From: an uncultured Collinsella sp.
GTDB lineage: Bacteria; Actinomycetota; Coriobacteriia; Coriobacteriales; Coriobacteriaceae
Reading direction: 5' to 3'
Assembly (NCBI GenBank): GCA_900541045.1
Contig: UQID01000029.1
Span: 1-30,945 of the forward strand
DNA length: 30,945 nt
How positions within the stretch are numbered: position 1 is the stretch's first letter; each line of letters opens with the position of its first letter. Made by a program: the position numbers and the translations under genes. Shown here piece by piece: positions 24,889 through 30,945 of this stretch. The notes under the pieces were generated by a model. It ran no database searches, was not told the origin of the DNA, and worked only from the letters and a program-made list of their open reading frames with translations.

Positions 24889-24979
24889 TTAAGTTTGGTT
24901 AAGCCAAATCCTGCGTATTTGAAAACGCGCAGGTTGAGCAGCTAAGGCTGCGCTAAGACGGCTGGCGGTGCGCTATCAT
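24889..24979 (+). promoter_or_regulatory. Direct repeats and -10 box before the response regulator gene
   Basis: Two pairs of short direct repeats occur: TTAAG at 24889 and 24899 (10-bp step) and CTAAG at 24942 and 24953 (11-bp step). The second pair ends 16 bp before TATCAT (24974-24979), where a -35 box should be and is missing. That layout fits an OmpR/PhoB-type activator replacing the -35 element, so the operon may activate itself. Confidence 0.45.
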
Positions 24980-25023
24980 CGGCGGTATCGAAACCTGTAG
25001 AGCCGTGCGCCAAAGGAACAACC

Positions 25024-25707
25024 ATGAAGCTGATGCTTGCCGAGGACGAACCCGGCCTCTCCCGCGCCCTTACCGCGATTCTTCAACATAGCGACTACGA
25101 GGTCGACACTGCCCTCGACGGTCTGACGGCGCTCGAATATCTGCTCGCCAACGACTATGACGCCGCAATCCTGGACATCATGATGCCCGGCATGGATGGC
25201 ATCGAGGTGCTCAAGCGCACACGCACCGCCGGTAAGCGACTGCCCATCATCATGCTCACGGCAAAAAGCGAGGTGTCCGATAAGGTCGAGGGCCTGGATG
25301 CCGGCGCCAACGACTATCTGACTAAGCCGTTTGCCGCCAAGGAGCTGCTCGCGCGCATCCGTGCCATGACACGTGCCGCGACGGCAATTGACGCCACGAC
25401 GCTCAGCGTGGGCAACGTGCGCCTCGACACGGCGGCTTGCACGCTTGTGGGTCCCTTGGGTGAGGAACACCTAGCCAATCGTGAGTTTCAGCTTATGGAA
25501 CTCTTTATGCACAACGCCGGGACGCGCATGCCCACCGAGCGTCTGATGCTCGAGGTTTGGGGCGAGGACGCGCCCGAAGGTGCCAACGTGGTGTGGGTCT
25601 ACATCTCATACCTGCGTAAAAAGCTGACGGCGCTCGGTGCCGAGGTGGCCATTCGCGCATCGCGCAACCAGGGCTATTCGCTCGAGGTTGTCGAGGAAGG
25701 CGAATAA
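25024..25707 (+). CDS. OmpR/PhoB-family response regulator
   Basis: A 227-residue two-domain regulator. The receiver (1-120) has the acidic pair AEDE, the phospho-acceptor Asp51 in AAILDIMMPGMDG, Thr/Ala in MLTAKSE and Lys in YLTKPF. The C-terminal winged helix (about 130-222) includes LANREFQLMELFMHNAGTRMPTERLMLEVWG and VWVYISYLRKKL, typical of OmpR/PhoB. ATG at 25024 follows AAAGGA. The histidine kinase gene begins 2 bp after its stop, and an ABC transporter follows. It probably controls that transporter in response to an envelope or peptide signal, and possibly itself through the direct repeats upstream. Confidence 0.95.
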   Translation: MKLMLAEDEPGLSRALTAILQHSDYEVDTALDGLTALEYLLANDYDAAILDIMMPGMDGIEVLKRTRTAGKRLPIIMLTAKSEVSDKVEGLDAGANDYLTKPFAAKELLARIRAMTRAATAIDATTLSVGNVRLDTAACTLVGPLGEEHLANREFQLMELFMHNAGTRMPTERLMLEVWGEDAPEGANVVWVYISYLRKKLTALGAEVAIRASRNQGYSLEVVEEGE

Positions 25708-25709
25708 GC

Positions 25710-27077
25710 GTGAGCGCGAGCGCGTGGTGGAAGCGCGCGACGGCAAAGCTCGGCATGGGCGCGGACTCGGGCAATCCGGGGCGCGCCGATGCTGCCAGTG
25801 CAATGGGCCGCCGCCTGCGTCGCAAGTTCATCTTGGTTGCCATGGGTGCCGTGACCGTGGTGCTCGCGCTTATCATCGCCGGCATCAACATCGTCAATTA
25901 TTCGCATGTCTGTAAAATGGCCGACGCTCGCCTGGACTATATCCTGGCGGGCAAGGACGGTATCGATTGGGGGGACGAGCCTAAAGCCGATCCCGCTAAT
26001 GGCAAGGATGCCGGCGATAGTCAGGCGGGCGTTCGCATCAGGCACTTCGAAGGCATGACGGCGGAGTCTCCCTTCGACACGCGCTACTTTACGGTGTCGA
26101 TTGCCGGCGGGCAGGTGACCGATGTCAACACGGCCCGCATTGCCGCGGTGGGTGCCAAGCGTGCCGCCTGCATCGCTGCAGGACTATATTCCAAGGGCTG
26201 GACCTCGGGCTTTTCTGGTAACTACCGCTATACGGTTACGGTTCAGGGCGACGAGACAACCTATGTGTTCGTGGACTGCTCGCGCGAGCTTGCAAGCTTT
26301 CATTCGTTTTTGAGCGCGAGCGTGGCAATCAGTTGCATTGGCTGGCTGGCGGTGCTGGCAATTGTGGCGGGTGCTTCGGGTGCGGTGATTCGACCGATGG
26401 TCGAGAGCTACAGCAAGCAAAAGCGCTTTATTACCGACGCGAGCCACGAGATCAAGACGCCGCTGGCTGTGATTGACGCTGCCAACGAGGTACAAGAGAT
26501 CGAGAGCGGCGAGAGCGAGTGGACGCACAGCATTCACGAGCAGGTCGCGCGGCTGACGGCGCTGACGGAGCGTCTGGTGTTTCTGGCGCGTATGGACGAG
26601 GGCTCGGCGGGCTTTACCATGACATCGATCGATCTTTCGGAGGCCGTGGACAAGGCTGCGGCGCCGTTTAAGTCGGTGGCGGTTTCGCGTGGCAAGCGCC
26701 TGTCGACGTCGATTGCGAGTGGCGTGCGGGCCCATGCCGATGCCACGGCAGTGGCGCAGGCTGTTGAGCTGCTGCTGGACAACGCCACACGCTACGCAAG
26801 CGAGGGCAGCGTGATCGAGCTGAGCCTGCGCGCCGTTTCGCGCGGTGCAGGCAAAGGCTCGGCCGAGCTTGTCGTATCGAATGCTGTTGATGAGCTGCCC
26901 GAGGGCGACCTGGACCGGCTGTTCGACCGCTTCTACCGTGCAGACGTCTCGCGTAGCTCCAAGACGGGCGGCTCGGGCGTGGGCCTATCCGTTGTGCGTG
27001 CCATCGCCGAGGCCCATGGCGGGAGCGCTTCTGTCTGCGGCCACAGCAACCAGATTACCTTCACTGTCCGCCTCTAA
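25710..27077 (+). CDS. Sensor histidine kinase
   Basis: A 455-residue membrane kinase paired with the preceding regulator. TM1 is about 40-63 and TM2 about 201-223, enclosing an extracytoplasmic domain of some 135 residues with no recognised fold. The H-box FITDASHEIKTPLAVI gives phospho-acceptor His246. The N-box is LLDNATRYA, and G-boxes are at LDRLFDRFYRADVSRSSKTGGSGVGLSVV. The HAMP domain seems absent or very short. The GTG at 25710 gives a long basic leader; an ATG at the MGRRLRRKF segment would also keep TM1. The arrangement regulator-kinase-ATPase-permease resembles antimicrobial-peptide sensing modules. Confidence 0.93.
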   Translation: MSASAWWKRATAKLGMGADSGNPGRADAASAMGRRLRRKFILVAMGAVTVVLALIIAGINIVNYSHVCKMADARLDYILAGKDGIDWGDEPKADPANGKDAGDSQAGVRIRHFEGMTAESPFDTRYFTVSIAGGQVTDVNTARIAAVGAKRAACIAAGLYSKGWTSGFSGNYRYTVTVQGDETTYVFVDCSRELASFHSFLSASVAISCIGWLAVLAIVAGASGAVIRPMVESYSKQKRFITDASHEIKTPLAVIDAANEVQEIESGESEWTHSIHEQVARLTALTERLVFLARMDEGSAGFTMTSIDLSEAVDKAAAPFKSVAVSRGKRLSTSIASGVRAHADATAVAQAVELLLDNATRYASEGSVIELSLRAVSRGAGKGSAELVVSNAVDELPEGDLDRLFDRFYRADVSRSSKTGGSGVGLSVVRAIAEAHGGSASVCGHSNQITFTVRL

Positions 27078-27082
27078 AACCT

Positions 27083-27109
27083 ACCAAAATAAACCTGTCC
27101 CTTTTTGGT
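27083..27109. repeat. REP-like palindrome between kinase and ABC genes
   Basis: ACCAAAA (27083-27089) and TTTTGGT (27103-27109) enclose TAAACCTGTCCCT. The string GGGACAGGTTTA with flanking CCAAAA recalls, from memory, REP sequences linked to RAYT transposases. It sits 6 bp after the kinase stop and could also act as a weak terminator. Confidence 0.45.
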
Positions 27110-27162
27110 CGGTGCGAAATGGGTAATACTAAGGAGTTATCCGACCAGATGGGAATTAATCG

Positions 27163-27864
27163 ATGGCTTATATCGAATTCAAAGACGTCATCAAGGCATA
27201 CGGCGAGGGCGATGCCCGCATTCACGCGCTCGACGGTGCGAGCTTTACCGTTGAGCGCGGTGAGCTCGCCATTATCCTGGGTGCCTCGGGTGCCGGCAAG
27301 ACTACGGCGCTCAACATCCTGGGCGGCATGGACACGGCAACTTCCGGCATCGTGACGGTGGACGGGCGTGACGTGAGCTCCGCCAACGAGGCGCAGCTCG
27401 TGGAATACCGCCGCGCCGACGTCGGCTTTGTTTTCCAGTTCTACAATCTGGTCCCCAACCTGACGGCGCTCGAAAACGTCGAGCTCGCGGCGCAAATCTG
27501 CCCCGATTCGCTCGATGCCGAACAGACGCTTCGCCAGGTTGGCCTGGGCGAGCGCCTGGGCAACTTTCCGGCACAGCTTTCGGGCGGCGAGCAGCAGCGC
27601 GTGTCCATCGCCCGCGCACTGGCAAAGAACCCCAAGCTGCTCCTGTGCGACGAGCCCACGGGTGCGCTCGACTATAAAACCGGCAAGCAGATCTTGCAGC
27701 TGCTGCAGGATACCTGCCGCAAGCAGGGCATTACGGTCATCATCATCACGCACAACTCCGCGCTGGCGCCCATGGCCGATCGCCTGATCCGCTTTAAGAG
27801 CGGCCGCGTGGAGAGCGAGACGGTCCAGCAAAATCCCGTGCCGATCGAGACGATCGAGTGGTAG
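27163..27864 (+). CDS. ABC transporter ATP-binding protein (MacB/LolD/FtsE type)
   Basis: The 233-residue ATPase partner of the FtsX-type permease that follows. It has Walker A LGASGAGKTT, a Q-loop in VGFVFQFYNLVPNLTALENVELAA, signature LSGGEQQRVSIARAL, Walker B LLLCDEPTGALD and H-loop His in VIIITHNSAL. The FYNLVPNLTALENV segment is characteristic of type VII mechanotransmission systems (MacB, LolCDE, BceAB). A TAA two codons upstream fixes the start at ATG 27163. The ribosome binding site is poor; a strong AAGGAG lies 26 nt upstream, too far to serve this ATG directly. Together with the two-component genes it may confer peptide resistance or sense envelope stress. Confidence 0.94.
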   Translation: MAYIEFKDVIKAYGEGDARIHALDGASFTVERGELAIILGASGAGKTTALNILGGMDTATSGIVTVDGRDVSSANEAQLVEYRRADVGFVFQFYNLVPNLTALENVELAAQICPDSLDAEQTLRQVGLGERLGNFPAQLSGGEQQRVSIARALAKNPKLLLCDEPTGALDYKTGKQILQLLQDTCRKQGITVIIITHNSALAPMADRLIRFKSGRVESETVQQNPVPIETIEW

Positions 27865-27869
27865 CGCCC

Positions 27870-30635
27870 ATGGACCAAGATCGCCAAAACAGCCAAAACC
27901 ACGATACGGAGCACGCGGGCCGCGACCGGGAGTTCGCGACCTATCGTACCGCCCAAAGCTCAAACGATATGGTGCCGACGGTATTTCGCCGTGGCATCTA
28001 CCGCACGATTCGGGGCAGTCTTAAGCGCTTCCTATCTATCGTGGTCATCACCGCGCTCGGCGTGAGCGTGATGTGCGGCCTTAAGGCGGGCTGCGAGGAT
28101 TTGCGCGATTCGGTCGACGCTTATTTTGACCGGCAGAACGTCTATGACATTAACGTACAGTCGACCTGTGGCCTTACGCGCGACGATCTTGCGGCCATTC
28201 AAGAGGTCGACGGCGTCGAGACGGCCGAAGGCATCTACACCGAGACCGCCTACACCGCCGTGGGCACAACGCGCGAGCGCGTGGTCGTGCAAAGTCTCTC
28301 CAAGGAGAACATCGATCAGCCGGTGCTGGTGAACGGCGATTTGCCCGAGAGTGCCGATGAGGTCGCGGTGACTTCGAAGTTCCTGAAGGCTTCGGGCAAA
28401 AAGCTCGGCGATACGGTGAGCTTTGCCGCCAACGATGCGAGCTCATCGAACCAAAGCGCCAAGGATCAGTTTGCCGATGGGGACTACACCATCACGGCCG
28501 AGGTCCTCGATTCCACCGACGTGAGCTCTGACTCGACAGTCAATGCCTTTCGCGCTGCTTCGGCTGCGGACTATAAGTTCTATGTGAACGAGGACGCCGC
28601 GACGTCGTCGTCCTATTCCGCGATCCACGTGGTCGTCGAGGGAGCCAAGAGCCTCAACTCCTATTCGGATGCCTACACGACAAAGATCAACGAGGTCAAG
28701 GGCAATATCGAGAAGATCCGCAAGGAGCGTGAGAAGGCACGTGCTCAGGAGTTGACGGTTGACACGCCGGCAAGCTTGGATGCGGCCGAGCGCCAGGCCG
28801 CCATGCTCTTTGGGATTGAACAGGGCAACATCGACCGTATGGCCGAGGGCAGCGAGGAGCGCGTCCAGGCTCAGGCCGAGTTGGACCAGCGCCGCGCCGC
28901 CGCCAACCAACAATTTGCCGATGCCCGCGCCGAGCTTTCCGATCTAGGCGAATGTACGTGGTACATCCAGGACCGCGGCAATATCGCAAGCTACTCGAGC
29001 GTGGAAAGCGATAGCTCGTCAATTGAGGCCATCGCCACGGTGTTCCCGTTTATCTTCTTTATCGTCGCCGTGCTCATCAGCCTTACCACTGCCACGCGTA
29101 TGGTTGAGGAGGAGCGCACGCTCATTGGTCTGTATAAGGCACTCGGTTATTCGCGCGGGCGCATCCTGTCCAAATACGTGGACTACGCGCTGTGGGCTTG
29201 TCTGATCGGCGGCGTGCTTGGCAACATCATCGGATTCGTGGGCCTGCCGCTGTTCCTGTTTACGGTGTTTGACGACATGTACTCACTGCCCCAGATGCTG
29301 CTTTCGTACGACATCGTGTCCTCAATCGTTTCTGTGGCGCTGTTTGCTGTGGGCGTGGTGGGCGCCACGATTATCGCCTGCCGCCACGAGATGGCCGAGA
29401 CGCCGGCTTCGCTCATGCGTCCCAAGGCGCCGCGTGCCGGCTCACGCATTCTGCTCGAGCGTATCGGATTTATCTGGCGCCGCATGGGCTTTTTGAACAA
29501 GGTGGCAGCGCGTAACCTGTTCCGTTATAAAAAACGTGCCTTTATGACCATCTTTGGCATCGCGGGCTGCACGGCGCTTGTGATTTGCGGCATGGGCATT
29601 CGTGATACGTCGGTCGCGCTGTCGCCCAAGCAGTACGGCCACGTCACGCGCTACGACCTGCTGGCGGTCGCCAATCCCGACGATTTTTCGCAGACGTGCG
29701 CGGCATTGGATGAGCGCAGCGCGGTCAATGATTCCAACGTGACCGTGACTTCGACGCTGCCGATTATGACCGACAACGTCACTTTTACGTTTGACGGCAA
29801 GAGCGAGACCGTGCAGCTCATCGTGGTGCCCGATGACCGCACGGGTGACTTGGGCAATTACGTTCGCCTTGAGGATGAGTCCAAAGAGCCGCTGTCTTTG
29901 CGTGACGGAGATGTGTATCTGAGCAAGAGTTCACAGCTGGTCCTGGGGATTCAGCCGGGCGATACGGCTCACGTCCAGGATTCGTCGCTCAATGTTGCCA
30001 AGGTCAAAGTCGGCGACATTTCGCTTAACTATCTGGGCAACACGCTTTACATGACGCAGGGCACCTATGAGCGCGCGTTCGGTCGAAGCGCACGCCTCAA
30101 CGGCGTCTTTGTGCTGCTTAAGGGTTCGTCGGCCGACCAGATTGCGTTTAGCAAGAAAATTAAGAGCGACGGTTGGCTCACCATCTCGAGCACGGCCGAA
30201 CATTGGCAGAACTACGAGGCGAACTTTACGATTATCAACTCTGTCGTGGTGCTCGTGACCTTTATGGCGGCGTGCCTGTCGTTTGTGGTGGTGTTTACGC
30301 TGTCCAACACCAACATCTCCGAGCGCGAGCGCGAGCTGGCGACCATCAAAGTGCTGGGCTTCCGCCGTGGCGAGGTGCACCACTACGTCAACAAGGAGAC
30401 GTTGATCCTCACGGCGATTGGCACCGCACTGGGCGTGCCGCTGGGTGGCCTGCTTGCCGAGAGCTTTACGTACATCCTGCAGATGCCGTCGCTGTACTTT
30501 GACGTCGAGGTCGAGCCGCTAAGCTACGTACTCGCCGTGGTGCTTTCCTTTGGCTTTACGTTTATCGTCAACCTCGCTACCAATCGCACCCTCAACAAGA
30601 TCGACATGGTCGGTGCCCTCAAGAGCGCCGAGTAG
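27870..30635 (+). CDS. Large FtsX-like ABC permease
   Basis: A permease of 921 residues from ATG 27870, or 925 from the GTG at 27858 that overlaps the ATPase stop. After a hydrophilic N-terminus comes TM1 (about 54-72, FLSIVVITALGVSVMCGLKAG), then a long extracytoplasmic part with a charged coiled-coil-like stretch (about 270-350). The first FtsX domain (about 386-510) has three membrane segments, a second external domain follows, and a second FtsX domain (about 788-915) ends the protein. The motif ELATIKVLGFRRGEVHHYVNKE is typical of FtsX domains, as is LIGLYKALGYSRGRILSKYV in the first. Double-FtsX permeases of this size are common in Actinobacteria and Firmicutes and act with the ATPase next door. 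The substrate is unknown. Confidence 0.93.
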   Translation: MDQDRQNSQNHDTEHAGRDREFATYRTAQSSNDMVPTVFRRGIYRTIRGSLKRFLSIVVITALGVSVMCGLKAGCEDLRDSVDAYFDRQNVYDINVQSTCGLTRDDLAAIQEVDGVETAEGIYTETAYTAVGTTRERVVVQSLSKENIDQPVLVNGDLPESADEVAVTSKFLKASGKKLGDTVSFAANDASSSNQSAKDQFADGDYTITAEVLDSTDVSSDSTVNAFRAASAADYKFYVNEDAATSSSYSAIHVVVEGAKSLNSYSDAYTTKINEVKGNIEKIRKEREKARAQELTVDTPASLDAAERQAAMLFGIEQGNIDRMAEGSEERVQAQAELDQRRAAANQQFADARAELSDLGECTWYIQDRGNIASYSSVESDSSSIEAIATVFPFIFFIVAVLISLTTATRMVEEERTLIGLYKALGYSRGRILSKYVDYALWACLIGGVLGNIIGFVGLPLFLFTVFDDMYSLPQMLLSYDIVSSIVSVALFAVGVVGATIIACRHEMAETPASLMRPKAPRAGSRILLERIGFIWRRMGFLNKVAARNLFRYKKRAFMTIFGIAGCTALVICGMGIRDTSVALSPKQYGHVTRYDLLAVANPDDFSQTCAALDERSAVNDSNVTVTSTLPIMTDNVTFTFDGKSETVQLIVVPDDRTGDLGNYVRLEDESKEPLSLRDGDVYLSKSSQLVLGIQPGDTAHVQDSSLNVAKVKVGDISLNYLGNTLYMTQGTYERAFGRSARLNGVFVLLKGSSADQIAFSKKIKSDGWLTISSTAEHWQNYEANFTIINSVVVLVTFMAACLSFVVVFTLSNTNISERERELATIKVLGFRRGEVHHYVNKETLILTAIGTALGVPLGGLLAESFTYILQMPSLYFDVEVEPLSYVLAVVLSFGFTFIVNLATNRTLNKIDMVGALKSAE

Positions 30636-30678
30636 CCTGTTCCGGGATTCAAGTTCTAGCGAGGCGTTGACGCATCCA

Positions 30679-30740
30679 CAACCGCCTATTTGCATAAACT
30701 GCTACTTCGAATGTATATTTCGGCGGGGCGGTTGCTTTTT
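30679..30740 (+). terminator. Possible terminator after the permease
   Basis: CAACCGCC (30679-30686) pairs with GGCGGTTG (30727-30734) across a 40-nt loop, followed by CTTTTTG. The large loop makes this less certain. Confidence 0.45.
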
Positions 30741-30945
30741 GCCCACGGGTACCCCCGGGGGCGGCGTGCAAATTCCGGAGTATTCAGCATCCCGGAGCCC
30801 GCAGGCGCGGGAATGGGAGTGCAAAACCGCGTCGAAAGCCTTGATTATGAGTCCCCGTCGCCTCAAAAGCTGGTCTTTTTTACAGAATGCGGGTCGCGCG
30901 CGCAGACGTGGTGTAAGAGTGTCCTGAGGTCCGTCGCTGCAAGTC
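30741..30945. other. Right-end stretch without a recognised gene
   Basis: A small hairpin CCCGC-AGGC-GCGGG (30797-30810) lies between two TGCAAA direct repeats (about 30768 and 30829), and a T6 run lies near 30876. I see no gene, tRNA or adapter. A gene could begin beyond the window. Confidence 0.35.

Overview
The window reads as chromosomal DNA from a GC-rich anaerobic or fermentative actinobacterium of the class Coriobacteriia, most likely Collinsella or a close relative. This is inferred from protein style, GC-rich codon use and gene content; no database was searched. Bases 1-42 are not genomic. They are an Illumina Nextera Read 1 adapter preceded by what looks like an i5 index, so the window starts at a contig end.

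Layout: (a) 43-4690, minus strand: a MarR-type regulator and two half-size ABC exporters that form an asymmetric heterodimer. (b) 4.8-6.9 kb: an SDR dehydrogenase and a 2-keto-3-deoxygluconate-type permease behind a LacI-like palindrome. (c) 7.0-12.0 kb: anaerobic pyruvate metabolism. The pyruvate formate-lyase is split: a 683-residue protein carries the active-site cysteine pair but stops before the glycyl-radical loop, and a separate 83-residue protein supplies the loop. A DegV protein and the radical-SAM activase follow. (d) 12.3-14.9 kb: a membrane-anchored serine hydrolase, MTA/SAH nucleosidase and the ribosome-assembly GTPase EngB. (e) 14.9-18.0 kb: an AT-richer accessory patch with a DUF3990-type toxin and XRE antitoxin pair under twin operators, a membrane protein with CxxC repeats, and a small XRE regulator with its own palindrome. 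(f) 18.2-23.5 kb: aspartate-family biosynthesis: thrB and thrC (minus), lysC and asd (plus). (g) 24.2-30.6 kb: an O6-alkylguanine-DNA methyltransferase, then an OmpR-type two-component system followed by a MacB/FtsX-type ABC transporter.

The most unusual non-coding signal is a family of three large two-tier hairpins (9701-9823, 18054-18236 on the minus strand, 23537-23666). Each starts just after a stop codon and is in sense with that gene. Their outer and inner helices differ completely in sequence but pair almost perfectly within each copy. The short linkers at the junction are conserved, and one linker helix shows a compensatory change between copies. They lack a U-tract, so they do not look like ordinary terminators. 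Other palindromic elements lie at 11999-12148, 19126-19237, 23877-24150 and 27083-27109. Together these make the intergenic regions unusually rich in long, structured repeats.
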